From the NCBI GenBank assembly GCA_937889395.1, contig CALAOW010000115.1:1-46291 (forward strand): DNA of 46,291 bases. Reading direction: 5' to 3'. The notes under the pieces are model-generated. The model was not told the origin of the DNA, did not search any database, and saw nothing but the letters and a program-made list of their open reading frames with translations. The position numbers were made by a program, and so were the translations under genes. Positions 28,412-37,650 of this stretch are shown piece after piece. Position 1 is the first letter of the stretch. The number at the start of each line of letters is the position of its first letter. The stretch is from an uncultured Pseudomonadota bacterium (GTDB lineage: Bacteria > Desulfobacterota > Binatia > Binatales > Binataceae).

Positions 28412-29623
28412 CTACACGGCGCCGCAGTCGCGCAGCGCGCCGATTTCTTCCCACGTGTAGCCGAGTTCGAGCAGCACTTCCTCGGTATGCTGCCCGAGTT
28501 CGGGCGCAGGTTCGGCCGCGGCCGCAACTTCGCCGTTGATCGTCACCGGCGCGCCTGACACGAGCACCTTGCCCGCCACCGGATGGTCGAGTTCGAGCAG
28601 GTATCCGTTGACTCGCGCCTGCTCGCTTTTTAGCATCGCGCGGTAATCGACGACCTCGGTCGCCAGGATATCGGCGTCGGTAAGTTCCTTGAGCCATTCC
28701 CTGGTCGTTCTCGTCGGGAAGATCTCGTCGAGCACTTTCTGAATCTTGTCGCCATGAAAATTACGAATCACGTTGTCCGAGTACTCGGGGTCTTTCTCCA
28801 GGTGCTGAATTCCGACGATCCTGCAGAACGACGGCCAGCGCTGCTCGTCCACGCCCGCAATGCAGACGTGCCCGTCGCTGGTGGGGAACGCGCCCCAAAT
28901 CCCGCGCAGAAACTGATGCCCGCGGCCGGCGCGCTCGGGCTCGACGCCGGTGATTGACGTGTAATTGATCTCCATCCCCTGCATGGCGATCATCGTGCCG
29001 TAGATCGACGCGTCGACCTTTTGCCCCTTGCCGGTGCGCTCGCGCGCGAACAGCGCCGCCAGAACTCCGCTCGCCAGGCTAAGTGCTCCCGAATGATCCG
29101 CGACGAACATCCCCGCCGCCAGCGGCGGGTCGGCCGGCATCCCCGTCTTCGCCATCAGACCGCTTGCCGCCTGCGCCAGCGTGTCGCGGCTCGGCCGCGT
29201 CACCCACGGCCCCTTCGGCCCCCACGAACTGCCTTGCGCGTACACGATGCGCGGATTTATCTTGCGCACTTCGTCGTAGCCGAGTCCGAGCCTGTCCAGC
29301 ACGCCGGGCCGATAGTTGGTGACGAGCACGTCGTACGATTTCACCATCCGGCGGATCATCTCGATCGCGCCGGGGTTTTTCAGGTCGGCGGTGATGCTCC
29401 GTTTGCCGCGATTCATCGCGATAAAGTAATGCGACAGCATCGCGTTCTTGACGTCCAGGCCGCCGATCAGCGCGGCCAGCATCCAGCGGCTCAGATCTCC
29501 GGTATCCTTGTTCTCGACCTTGACTATGTCGGCGCCCATGTCGGCCAAAATCAGCGACGCAAATGGCCCCTGGATTTCCTGCGCGATCTCGACGACCTTG
29601 ATTCCCTCAAGCGGCTTGCTCAT
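28412..29623 (-). CDS. CaiB/BaiF family III CoA-transferase
   Basis: This 403-aa enzyme should move coenzyme A between carboxylic acids. Family marks are KPLEGIKVVEIAQEIQGPFASLILADMGADIVKVE at the N-terminus, MNRGKRSITADLKNPG, DVLVTNYRPGVLDRLGLGYD and GPKGPWVTRPSRDTLAQAASGLM, in which Asp147 is the expected catalytic aspartate. Relatives act on carnitine, bile acid, formyl, succinyl or (R)-benzylsuccinyl CoA esters; the sequence does not tell which. No acyl-CoA dehydrogenase or hydratase lies beside it. It is divergent from a methyltransferase, with 138 bases between. The start ATG 29623 gives the standard N-terminus. Confidence 0.93.
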   Translation of the reverse strand: MSKPLEGIKVVEIAQEIQGPFASLILADMGADIVKVENKDTGDLSRWMLAALIGGLDVKNAMLSHYFIAMNRGKRSITADLKNPGAIEMIRRMVKSYDVLVTNYRPGVLDRLGLGYDEVRKINPRIVYAQGSSWGPKGPWVTRPSRDTLAQAASGLMAKTGMPADPPLAAGMFVADHSGALSLASGVLAALFARERTGKGQKVDASIYGTMIAMQGMEINYTSITGVEPERAGRGHQFLRGIWGAFPTSDGHVCIAGVDEQRWPSFCRIVGIQHLEKDPEYSDNVIRNFHGDKIQKVLDEIFPTRTTREWLKELTDADILATEVVDYRAMLKSEQARVNGYLLELDHPVAGKVLVSGAPVTINGEVAAAAEPAPELGQHTEEVLLELGYTWEEIGALRDCGAV

Positions 29624-29761
29624 CGTGGCTTTCCCGTAAACGGTCGTTCAGGAACTCGGACGCGCGGGCATTATCCCGCCGTTCGCCGCGAAATCTCAAG
29701 TCTCGATTCATCCGCGCACCGCCATTGGCCTGCGGGCTCGCCGCTTGTACGCTCATCGCCG

Positions 29762-30544
29762 ATGGAACCGAGCATCTACGAGTATCCCGACGTCTTCCGC
29801 CGCGCGCATTTGGAAAGTCCCGGCGAAATTCCGGCCGAAGTGCTTTTCCTGCAACAGGTATGGAAGCGCCATCGGAAGCGCCCGGTGCGCCGCGTCCTTG
29901 ACATCGCTTGCGGCGACTCACCCCACGGCCGTCTGCTCGCGGGTGACGGATTCGAGGTCGTCGGAATCGATCGTTCACCGGCGATGATCGCGGCGGGGCG
30001 CCGCAAAGCGAAGGCAATTGTGAATCTTCGCTTCTACCGCCGGCCGATCGAAAAGTTCACTCTCCCCGAGCGTCCCTTCGACGCCGCAATCTTGATGTCC
30101 GAAACATTTCCGGTGATCGTCGAAAACTCCCGCCTGCTCTCGCATCTCAAATCTGTCGGCCGTGCGCTCAAGCGCGGCGGCTTGTACTGCATCGACATCG
30201 ATCGCCAGGATCCGATTCCGCGCGTGTCGCGCAGGACGATGTGGCGCGAACGCACCGCGCGCGCCGCCGGTGTCGCACTCGACATCCGCGAGTTCAATCG
30301 CCCCGTCGCGTGGCACTCGCCGCTGCATTCGATCTACGAACTCGAATGCACTATCAACTTTCCCGCCGGCGCGGTGACTACTCGCGATTTGATTCCGGTG
30401 CGCTACACGATTCCCGCCACGCTGGAACTCGCGGCGATCGCGTCGGGGATGTTCAAAATGGCCGCCGCCTACTGCGACCTGTCATTCACCAAGCCGCTGG
30501 ACAAATGCCGCTACCGATGGACGGGAGTGCTGCGCCGCGTGTGA
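29762..30544 (+). CDS. class I SAM-dependent methyltransferase
   Basis: From ATG 29762 (MEPSIYEYPDVFRRAHLESPG) the product is 260 aa. Motif I is RRVLDIACGDSPHGRLLA (~residues 43-60), followed by EVVGIDRSPAMIAAGRRKA with the ribose-binding aspartate, FDAAILMSETFPVI and GGLYCIDIDRQDP. The frame is open for another 247 codons upstream, but that part is anti-sense to the CoA-transferase gene and has shadow-like composition. The YEYPDVFRRAHL beginning is typical of a group of Methyltransf_25/41-type enzymes of unknown substrate. It is convergent with the histidine phosphatase gene, with only three bases between. Confidence 0.83.
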   Translation: MEPSIYEYPDVFRRAHLESPGEIPAEVLFLQQVWKRHRKRPVRRVLDIACGDSPHGRLLAGDGFEVVGIDRSPAMIAAGRRKAKAIVNLRFYRRPIEKFTLPERPFDAAILMSETFPVIVENSRLLSHLKSVGRALKRGGLYCIDIDRQDPIPRVSRRTMWRERTARAAGVALDIREFNRPVAWHSPLHSIYELECTINFPAGAVTTRDLIPVRYTIPATLELAAIASGMFKMAAAYCDLSFTKPLDKCRYRWTGVLRRV

Positions 30545-30547
30545 GCT

Positions 30548-31195
30548 TCAGGAGCCGCCCAGATGATCGATCAGATCGAGCATCTCGGTATGCCAGCCGC
30601 CGTCGAAGCGCAGAACTTGAATCGATCCCAGCTCGACGACCGGCTCCTGACTCGTCAGCTTTTGCACGATCGCGCGAATCACTCCCCGATGCGCAATCAG
30701 CAGCGCATCGTCAACTGCCGAATCGCCGCGCGGCGTCCATAGAGCCAGCATGCGTTCCAGGCCGCGCTCGACGCGATTGGCAAAGCCGGCGCGGCTCTCG
30801 CCCGCGGGATAGGTGTAGCTCGGCGCGAGTCGATCGTCGTTCCATCGCGCAAACTCGTCGGGATAACGCTCGCGAATCTCATCGGCGGTGAGTCCTTCGA
30901 ACGATCCGAAGTGAACTTCGGCGAATTCATCGATCGTGATCAGCGGCGCCGAGTCGCCGGCTACGATTCGCGCGCCTTCGGAGGCACGAACGAGTGGACT
31001 CGAAAAAATGCGCGCGAAATTTCCGCCGCCCACGCGATGCGCCCCGATCGCCCGGCCCGCAAGGCGCATCTGCGCGCGCCCGAGTTCCGACAGTGCCACG
31101 TCGGTGCGGCCATGATACCTGATGCTCGACTCGCCTTCGGTCTCGCCGTGGCGAACCAGGACCAACCGCGACCCGCGATTTTGGCGCTTGATCAT
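30548..31195 (-). CDS. histidine phosphatase (phosphoglycerate-mutase-like)
   Basis: The 215-aa protein is of the histidine phosphatase superfamily. The phospho-accepting histidine is in LVLVRHGETEG (His16). The acid/proton donor region is EVHFGSFEGLTADEIRERYP, and the second histidine is in LLIAHRGVIRAIV. These features suit the cobC/PhoE/phosphoserine-phosphatase-like branch rather than true dPGM. Its gene is last in the minus-strand run alr-purH-purD-tsaC-DUF1015, beginning 26 bases after the DUF1015 stop. DUF1015 genes are, to my knowledge, often near serine-biosynthesis genes, so a metal-independent phosphoserine phosphatase is a specific possibility. CobC-like or general phosphatase roles are equally allowed by the sequence alone. 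Confidence 0.85.
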   Translation of the reverse strand: MIKRQNRGSRLVLVRHGETEGESSIRYHGRTDVALSELGRAQMRLAGRAIGAHRVGGGNFARIFSSPLVRASEGARIVAGDSAPLITIDEFAEVHFGSFEGLTADEIRERYPDEFARWNDDRLAPSYTYPAGESRAGFANRVERGLERMLALWTPRGDSAVDDALLIAHRGVIRAIVQKLTSQEPVVELGSIQVLRFDGGWHTEMLDLIDHLGGS

Positions 31196-31221
31196 TTAAC
31201 TGTGATGGCGCCCGGCAGAAA

Positions 31222-32517
31222 TCATTCGCCGTCGAACAGCGGATTCATCACCAGGCCGGTCAGCAGCTTGGGATGGAAGTAAGTCGATTTCTCAGGCATC
31301 GTCGCGCCCGCGTCGCTCACCTGCTCGACATCCTGGATCGACGGCGGATTCATCAGGAACGCACCGTCGGCATGTCCCTGCGCGACAGCGCCGAGCGCGC
31401 CGCCGATTTCGATCGTGTATTCGATGTTTCCGCCTTTCCGAATCTCGTCGGCGCCGAGGCCGAATATTCGATCGAACACCAGCGCGTGCAAAACCGACAC
31501 GTCCAGGCGCCGAACCTCGGCCGCCGCGTCGGGCATCGCGGCCTTCATCGCGCTGCGGCTGCGCAGCCGCAGGATCAGGTAGTTGGAACTTCCCTTCAAC
31601 GTGACGCCGATTGCGCCGCTGCCCGAATCGTTCAGGCGCGCGCGAAATGCGTCGCGATGCGCGATTTCCTCGACGTTGAACACTTCGCGCGCGCGCCGCG
31701 TGAACGACGCGATCGCGTCGGCGGGCAGCGATTTCACCACCCGATGCGTCGGCAGAATCACCAGCCCCGGATCGCCGCATGCCACCAGCGTCATCATCGT
31801 ATAGTCATACGGCTGGGGCTCGCTTGAGGCGTTTTCGTGGCGCCGGGCGCGGCGATAGTTCAGCGCGGTTTCGTAGCGATGGTGTCCGTCGGCGATCAAC
31901 AAGCGTGGCGATTCGAGTTCGCGCTGAATGACCGCGATTTCGCCGACTGCCTCGATCGGCCGCAGCTCGTTGCGGATTCCCAGGTCATCGACGAGATCGA
32001 TCAATGGCTCGCGCGAGGCCGCCTGCTCGCGCAATCGGTCAAGCTCGGGATGCGCGCCCGAGTACAGCGCGAAGATCGAGCTGGTGTTGACCTCGAGCGC
32101 GGTCAGCAGCCGCAGACGGTCCTCCTTCGCGGCTGGGAATGTCCGCTCATGCGGCACGATGCGCCCGCGATCGAATTCCTCGAGCCGAACTCGCGCGATA
32201 AATCCCGTGCGATGAAGCAGCCGGCCCTCGACGTGGAAAGTCTGCGTGTATTGATAAATCGCCGGCCGCGCCGACCGCTCGACGACGCCCGCCGCCAGCC
32301 ACTCCGTGAGGGTTTTTTCGGCCGCGCCGTAGCGATCCGCTTCGCGGCCAAGTTCGAGCCGCACGACGTTGTACGGACTGCGTTCGTACAGTTGTTTCTG
32401 CCGCGCCGTGCCGATCAAATCGTACGGCGGCGCCACGACGCGCGCCGGTTCGCCGGTAATTTGACGATTATACATCAGCGCGCGAAATGGCTCGATCCGT
32501 TTACCCAGCGCGCTCAT
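31222..32517 (-). CDS. DUF1015 family protein
   Basis: This 431-aa protein has the DUF1015 pattern: IEPFRALMYNR and VVAPPYDLIGTARQKQLYERSPYNVVRLEL at the N-terminus, YQYTQTFHVEGRLLHRTGFIARV, GRIVPHERTFPAAKEDRLRLL, LIADGHHRYETALNYRR and GGNIEYT near the end. The family is widespread but has no proven function; the conserved histidines and acidic residues suggest an enzyme or sugar/nucleotide binder. The ATG at 32517 overlaps the stop of the tsaC-like gene by ATGA, and the frame upstream of it is only a read-back into that gene. It is followed 26 bases later by a histidine phosphatase. The protein has no signal peptide or membrane segment. Confidence 0.9.
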   Translation of the reverse strand: MSALGKRIEPFRALMYNRQITGEPARVVAPPYDLIGTARQKQLYERSPYNVVRLELGREADRYGAAEKTLTEWLAAGVVERSARPAIYQYTQTFHVEGRLLHRTGFIARVRLEEFDRGRIVPHERTFPAAKEDRLRLLTALEVNTSSIFALYSGAHPELDRLREQAASREPLIDLVDDLGIRNELRPIEAVGEIAVIQRELESPRLLIADGHHRYETALNYRRARRHENASSEPQPYDYTMMTLVACGDPGLVILPTHRVVKSLPADAIASFTRRAREVFNVEEIAHRDAFRARLNDSGSGAIGVTLKGSSNYLILRLRSRSAMKAAMPDAAAEVRRLDVSVLHALVFDRIFGLGADEIRKGGNIEYTIEIGGALGAVAQGHADGAFLMNPPSIQDVEQVSDAGATMPEKSTYFHPKLLTGLVMNPLFDGE

Positions 32518-33170
32518 TTCAGTGCGCCTCCCGCCAGCGCCGCCGCGATCTGATCTTTTGAAATCGCTCCCACTCTCACCATTTTCCACTCGCTTCCCTT
32601 GACTGCGACGACCGTGCTGGGCGCCGACGCCGCCAGTTTTCCACCTTCAAGGTAAACTTTAACTTTTTCGCCCAGCCCCACGCGCGCTTCGTCGAGCGTG
32701 CTGGCCGGAGCCTTCCCGCTCAGGTTCGCGCTGGTCGCCGTGATCGGCCGCCCGATCGCCGCGCTGAGTGCGCGTGCTACTGGATTTGGCGATACGCGCA
32801 CGCTGACGCCGTCGGGTCCGGTCAGCTCCGGCGCCAGGTCGTCGCGAGCCGGCAAAACGATCGTCAGCGGTCCCGGCCAGAACGCGCCGGCGAGCCGCCG
32901 TGCATCGATCGGTATTTCGCGCGCCACCGAAAATGCCATCGCAGTGTCCGCCGCGATCAATCCGACCGGACGTCCCGGCTCGCGCCCCTTCACTCGAAAG
33001 AGGCGGCGCAGCGCGGTGGATGAAAACGCGTCGGCGCCGAGCGCATAGAACGTCTCGGTCGGATAGACGACCAGCTCGCCGGCTTTCAACGCCGCTATTC
33101 CATCCGCGAGGCCAAACACCGCGGCGCGGGCGCGCTGCTTTTTTGGCTTGATTGGCGATGAGCGCGACAA
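32514..33170 (-). CDS. tsaC: L-threonylcarbamoyladenylate synthase (Sua5/YrdC/TsaC)
   Basis: The 218-aa YrdC-domain protein should make threonylcarbamoyl-AMP from threonine, bicarbonate and ATP for the t6A modification of tRNAs that read ANN codons. Family marks are GELVVYPTETFYALGADAF, LFRVKGREPGRPVGLIA with the KxR triad, FWPGPLTIVLPAR, VSVRVSPNPVARAL, PITATSANLSGKAPASTL and PSTVVAVKGSEWKMVRVGAI. There is no C-terminal Sua5 extension, so it is the short TsaC form. The start is TTG at 33170. It lies 27 bases after purD and overlaps the DUF1015 gene by four bases. Confidence 0.93.
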   Translation of the reverse strand: MSRSSPIKPKKQRARAAVFGLADGIAALKAGELVVYPTETFYALGADAFSSTALRRLFRVKGREPGRPVGLIAADTAMAFSVAREIPIDARRLAGAFWPGPLTIVLPARDDLAPELTGPDGVSVRVSPNPVARALSAAIGRPITATSANLSGKAPASTLDEARVGLGEKVKVYLEGGKLAASAPSTVVAVKGSEWKMVRVGAISKDQIAAALAGGALK

Positions 33171-33197
33171 GTGACGATCAGGCTCCTGCGCCCGCGA

Positions 33198-34535
33198 TTA
33201 TACGCAAGCGCCGCCGCCGCTCGAAGCGTGCACGAGTGCACGCCGCGCAATATCGCGCCGGAAATGACGTCCCTCGAACTCGATCATTTCCGCCGCCGCG
33301 TACCCGGCATCGACCGCCGCCGCCAGCTCCGGCGCCATCGCGGTCACCGTCAACACGCGGCCGCCGTCGGTCACCAATTGTCCGTTGCGCATCGCGGTGC
33401 CCGCATGGAAAACCTTCACGCGAATCTTGCCCATCGCCCATTTGATCTTGATGTCCGACGGGAGGTTGCCTTCGAGCCGATCCAGCCCGCTGATCGCAAT
33501 TCCCTTTTTGTAGTCGCCGGGGTATCCGCCCGACGCGAGCACGATCGCGACCGAGCTGCGGGGCGAGAGCCTGATCGCCGCATTGGCGACTTTCCCGTCG
33601 GCGGCGGCGAGCAGGTTCTCCGCCAGGTCGCTGTCCAGCCGCATCATCAGCGCTTCGCATTCCGGATCGCCAAAGCGGACGTTGAACTCGAGCACGTTGA
33701 TTCTTTCGCCGTCTATCATCAATCCCACGAACAGCAGTCCGCGAAACGGATTCCCGCGCGCGTTCATCGCCGCCAGCGTCGGCGTGACCACCTCGCGCAT
33801 CACGCGCGCTTCGAGTTCGGGCCCGAATTGCGGCACCGGCGAATACGCCCCCATCCCGCCGGTGTTGGGGCCTCGATCGCCGTCGAAGACCGCCTTGTGA
33901 TCCTGAAACGTGCCGAGCGGGATCGCGTTTTCGCCGTCGCACAGCGCGAAAAATGAAACTTCCTCGCCGCTCAGAAACTCCTCGACGATTACGCGATTGC
34001 CTGCCGCTCCGAAGCGCCGCCGCTCCATCGCATCCGCGATCGCATCCAGCGCCGCCTTCGCGTCGTGGCAGATGACCACGCCCTTTCCAAGCGCGAGCCC
34101 GTCCGCCTTGACGACCATCGATCCCGTGCGCGCCTTCACGTAACGCCGCGCGGACTCCGCGTCGTCGAATGCGGCGAAGCCGGCGGTGGGCACGCCCGCC
34201 TCGCGCATGATCGTTTTCGCGAACGACTTGCTGGTTTCAAGCTGCGCCGCGGCCGCGGTCGGCCCGAATATCTTAAGTCCCTCGCGCGTGAACCGATCGA
34301 CGATGCCGGCGGCGAGCGGATCTTCCGGACCGACCACGGTCAGATCGACCGCCTTTGACTTCGCGAATTCCACCAGCGCGGCAACATCGGTCGGCGCGAT
34401 CGGCACCGCTTGCGCGATCTGATCGATCCCCGGATTTCCGCTCGCGCAAAATATCTTCTGCACGGTCTGGCTCTGATGAAGCCGCCAGACCAGCGAGTGC
34501 TCGCGCCCGCCTTTGCCTATAACCAGTACTTTCAT
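33198..34535 (-). CDS. purD: phosphoribosylamine--glycine ligase
   Basis: PurD joins glycine to phosphoribosylamine with ATP, the second step of purine synthesis. The 445-aa product is a little longer than usual (~425) because of a Gly/Ala/Arg-rich tail. MKVLVIGKGGREHSLVWRL is the canonical N-terminus. The ATP-grasp domain shows VVKADGLALGKGVVIC, VIVEEFLSGEEVSFFALCDG, DHKAVFDGDRGPNTGGMGAYSPVP and VLEFNVRFGDPECEALM. It is 14 bases after purH, so the two purine genes share one message. Confidence 0.96.
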   Translation of the reverse strand: MKVLVIGKGGREHSLVWRLHQSQTVQKIFCASGNPGIDQIAQAVPIAPTDVAALVEFAKSKAVDLTVVGPEDPLAAGIVDRFTREGLKIFGPTAAAAQLETSKSFAKTIMREAGVPTAGFAAFDDAESARRYVKARTGSMVVKADGLALGKGVVICHDAKAALDAIADAMERRRFGAAGNRVIVEEFLSGEEVSFFALCDGENAIPLGTFQDHKAVFDGDRGPNTGGMGAYSPVPQFGPELEARVMREVVTPTLAAMNARGNPFRGLLFVGLMIDGERINVLEFNVRFGDPECEALMMRLDSDLAENLLAAADGKVANAAIRLSPRSSVAIVLASGGYPGDYKKGIAISGLDRLEGNLPSDIKIKWAMGKIRVKVFHAGTAMRNGQLVTDGGRVLTVTAMAPELAAAVDAGYAAAEMIEFEGRHFRRDIARRALVHASSGGGACV

Positions 34536-34549
34536 CGCCCGGCGCGCAG

Positions 34550-36124
34550 CTAATGCCTGAAGTGGCGCACCCCCGTGAAGACCATCGCGAGCCCGTACTT
34601 GTCCGCCGCCGCGATCACTTCATCGTCGCGCACCGCCCCTCCCGGTTGTGCGATCGCCGTCGCGCCTGCCTCGGCCGCGAGTGTCGGGCCGTCGGGAAAT
34701 GGAAACAGCGCTTCGGAGACGAGCACGGAACCTTCGAGCGCGACTTTGAGCCGCGCCGCTTTCTCGCGCGCCGCGTACACCGGATCGATCCGCGACGTGG
34801 CGCCGCCGCCAACCGCGAGCGTGCGATCTTCCGCGACGAACGCGATCGCGTTGGACTTGATATGCTTGCAGACCTTGATTCCGAACGTGAGCGCGCGCAT
34901 CTCGGCGTCGGTAGGCTGCCGCCGCGTCACAACTTTGCTTTCGCGCGGATCTTCGATCGCCAGGTCCGGCGTCTGCACCAGCAATCCGCCGAGCACCTTC
35001 TTGACGTCAAGCTCTTTGCGGTCCACCGCGCCCGGATTGAACGTCATCACGCGCCGATTCTTTTTCTTGCGCAGGAACGAGATTACCTCGTCCGGATACG
35101 CGGGGCCGATCAGCACCTCGGTAAATAATTCATCGACCGCGCGCGCGAACTCCATGTCCCACGGCCGATTCGCGATGATTATACCGCCGAAAGGCGAGTC
35201 CGGATCGGTTGCGAACGCCTTGTCCCACGCGCCCTTGAGCGTATCGGCAACCCCCACGCCGCACGGCGTGTTGTGCTTTAGGATCGCCACCACCGCGCGC
35301 CGCTCGCCCTCGAACTCCAGCATCAGGTTCATCGCCGAGCTGATATCGACCACGTTGTTGAACGACAATTCCTTGCCGTGAAGCTGATGCGCGATCTCGA
35401 GGAAGCGGCCATACAGCGCGCCCGTCTGATGCGGATTCTCGCCGTAGCGCAGTGCCTGTTCGCGCTCGAGCGCAAGGTTGAAGGTCTCGCCCAGCGCCGA
35501 CTCGCCGCCGTCTCCCGCATGCGTGCCGAGATAATTTGAGATCGCCGCGTCGTAAGCCGTCACGCGCGCGAATGCCTTGCGCGCCAGGCGCCATCGCGTG
35601 TCCGCGGCTATCGCGCCCTGGTGCGAGTCGAGTTCGGCGGCGATCGCGGCGTAATCCGCGCCATCGACCACGACCGCGACGTCGCCGTGATTCTTCGCCG
35701 CCGCGCGCACCAGCGCGGGTCCGCCGATGTCGATATTTTCGATCGCTTCGTCAAGACTCACGCCGGGTTTCGCGACCGTTTGTTCGAATGGATAGAAATT
35801 TACGACCACCAGGTCGATCGGCTCGAGCCGATGCTGCAGCATCTGGCGCCGATGGCTCTCGTCGCCGCGCCGCGCCAGGATTGCGCCATGAATCTTCGGA
35901 TGCAGGGTCTTTACGCGCCCGTCGAGCATCTCGGGCGAGCCGGTGAAACTCTCGACCGATCTGACTTTGACGCCGGCCGCTTCCAGAGCCGCCATCGTGC
36001 CTCCGGTCGATACTATTTCCACGCCGTGCCGTTCCAGCGCCTTGGCAAAATCCGCCACCCCCGCCTTGTCCGCGACGCCGATTAGCGCGCGTCTGATCAC
36101 GACCTTGTCGCTGCTCATTGCCAT
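34550..36124 (-). CDS. purH: bifunctional AICAR transformylase/IMP cyclohydrolase
   Basis: PurH carries out the last two steps to IMP. The N-terminal MGS-type cyclohydrolase domain shows RALIGVADKAGVADFAKAL, EIVSTGGTMAALEAAGVKV and GRVKTLHPKIHGAILARR. The transformylase domain contains LRYGENPHQTGALYG, LSFNNVVDISSAMNLM, AILKHNTPCGVGV, DPDSPFGGIIIANRP and ANAIAFVAEDRTLAVGGGATSR. The length of 524 aa is as expected. Two ATG codons (36124 and 36118) are both possible starts, sharing a GGAG element. It follows alr by 24 bases and leads to purD 14 bases later. Confidence 0.96.
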   Translation of the reverse strand: MAMSSDKVVIRRALIGVADKAGVADFAKALERHGVEIVSTGGTMAALEAAGVKVRSVESFTGSPEMLDGRVKTLHPKIHGAILARRGDESHRRQMLQHRLEPIDLVVVNFYPFEQTVAKPGVSLDEAIENIDIGGPALVRAAAKNHGDVAVVVDGADYAAIAAELDSHQGAIAADTRWRLARKAFARVTAYDAAISNYLGTHAGDGGESALGETFNLALEREQALRYGENPHQTGALYGRFLEIAHQLHGKELSFNNVVDISSAMNLMLEFEGERRAVVAILKHNTPCGVGVADTLKGAWDKAFATDPDSPFGGIIIANRPWDMEFARAVDELFTEVLIGPAYPDEVISFLRKKKNRRVMTFNPGAVDRKELDVKKVLGGLLVQTPDLAIEDPRESKVVTRRQPTDAEMRALTFGIKVCKHIKSNAIAFVAEDRTLAVGGGATSRIDPVYAAREKAARLKVALEGSVLVSEALFPFPDGPTLAAEAGATAIAQPGGAVRDDEVIAAADKYGLAMVFTGVRHFRH

Positions 36125-36148
36125 CTAGCTCCGCATCTAGCTACGCAA

Positions 36149-37276
36149 CTAACTACGAACGACGCGCGGCACCCGCTTGCCGACCGTGCAAAGCATCTCG
36201 TACGAAATCGTTTGCGCCAGCCGCGCGACATCGTTCACGCTGATAGTCTCCCCGCCCGATTCGCCCCACAAGATTACCTCATCGCCAACCGAGGCGCCCG
36301 CGATGTCGGTGACGTCGATCGTCGTCAAGTCCATCGAGACCGCGCCGACCACCGGCGCGCGCGCGCCGCGCACTATCACTTCGCCGCCGTGTTGCAGCCC
36401 TCTGCGGTAGCCGTCGGCGTAGCCCACCGGCAGCACGCCGATCAGGCTTTCGCGCGGCGCGACGAAGGTATGCCCATAGCCCACGCCGCTTCCAGCCGGC
36501 GCGCGCTTGATCTGCATCAGCCGGGTCTTGAACGCCATGACTGGCCGCAGCTCGACGCGCTCGCGCACGGCGGCCACCGGCGGCAGGCCGTAGATCGCCA
36601 GTCCCGGCCGCGCCAGGTTGAAATGCGAGTCGTGCCGCAGCACCAGCGCCGCTGAATTTGCGACGTGTATGACCGCAGGCTTCATTCCGGCCGCGTTCAG
36701 CGTGCCGATTGCCTGATTAAAGACACCGAGTTGCACGTCAGTGATCGGACTCTTCGGGTCACCGGCGTTGGCCAGCAACGTGCACACGCCCTCCAGGCGC
36801 ACCGCCGATGCGGCCCGGACCGCCTCCATGACAGCGGGAATATCCGCCGGCATCACTCCAAGCCGCGTCGCGCCGCTGTCAATCTTGACGTGAATCGGAA
36901 AATCCCTGCGGCCGGCCGATGCGGCCGCGTGGTCGAGCAGTCCGATCATAGAGGCGTCGAAGACGAATGGCGTCAAGTCGAGCGCGACAATCTCGGCTGC
37001 CTGCTCGGCGAAGAAGCCCGCCTGCAGGTACACCCGCGTGCGAATTTCCGCCTTCCGCAGTTCGCGCGCCTCGTCGAGCGTGGCAACCCCGAAATGACGG
37101 CATCCTTCGTCGATCAACGTGCGCGCCACCGTCACCGCGCCATGCCCATAAGCGTCGGCCTTGACCACGACCATCAATTCGCCGTGCGCGGCCACGGCCC
37201 GCAGCGCGCGGAAGTTGGAGCGGAGCGCGCCGAGGTCGATCTCGGCGATAGTGGGGCGTTGCGTTTCAATTGCCAT
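36149..37276 (-). CDS. alr: alanine racemase
   Basis: Alr makes D-alanine for peptidoglycan with pyridoxal phosphate. From ATG 37276 (MAIETQRPTIAEIDLGALRSN) the product is 375 aa, the usual size; the frame is open ten codons further but without an advantage. The PLP lysine is in VVVKADAYGHGA (Lys39). GSGVGYGHTFVAP, GVLPVGYADGYRRGL and VVGAVSMDLTTIDVTD mark the C-terminal domain with the substrate-side residues. It is the first gene of the minus-strand run to the histidine phosphatase. Upstream lies an AT-rich gap of about 370 bases shared with a divergent stress-type cluster. Confidence 0.95.
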   Translation of the reverse strand: MAIETQRPTIAEIDLGALRSNFRALRAVAAHGELMVVVKADAYGHGAVTVARTLIDEGCRHFGVATLDEARELRKAEIRTRVYLQAGFFAEQAAEIVALDLTPFVFDASMIGLLDHAAASAGRRDFPIHVKIDSGATRLGVMPADIPAVMEAVRAASAVRLEGVCTLLANAGDPKSPITDVQLGVFNQAIGTLNAAGMKPAVIHVANSAALVLRHDSHFNLARPGLAIYGLPPVAAVRERVELRPVMAFKTRLMQIKRAPAGSGVGYGHTFVAPRESLIGVLPVGYADGYRRGLQHGGEVIVRGARAPVVGAVSMDLTTIDVTDIAGASVGDEVILWGESGGETISVNDVARLAQTISYEMLCTVGKRVPRVVRS

Positions 37277-37650
37277 CGAAGGCTGAATCTCTCTCTCCGC
37301 GCGCACCGACGCAAGCCCGCTTCACCCGCTTTGTTGCGGGAGGTGTCACCGGCACATGGCCGCGTCTCCGGCGCGGATGAGGGCGCAAGGGGTCAGCTCG
37401 GCGCGCACTCATCTCCAGCAATGCAGCATAAGGGTGCCGCGGAATACATATTTAGTAGTATTTCTCAGTTGATTATATTTTCCCCAGCTTGACGCTAGTA
37501 AATTACTAGTTCAAACTTAAGAAATCCGGAATCGATATAAGAGTCGAGTCCCGACTTGATCCAGCCCTACAGTGGCCCTTCCGCTCGCCTTTGACCACGT
37601 TTTGCTAGACCAACGCCATTCGTACTATCGCAAGGCTTGAGGAGGCCCGC
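37277..37650. promoter_or_regulatory. gene-free divergent region with an AT-rich core
   Basis: No gene is seen in these 374 bases. The core at ~37437-37545 is much richer in A and T than its surroundings. It holds the inverted repeat CTAGTA-AAT-TACTAG (37495-37509), directly preceded by TTGACG (37489-37494). This would fit a -35 box with an operator, although the expected -10 position (CAAACT, 37512-37517) is weak. Promoters for both alr and the gene at 37651 must lie here. Confidence 0.4.

Noticed and set aside
29021-29761. N-terminal extension of the methyltransferase at 29762
   Set aside because: The frame is open for 247 more codons but lies opposite the CoA-transferase gene, and the methyltransferase fold starts at the ATG 29762.
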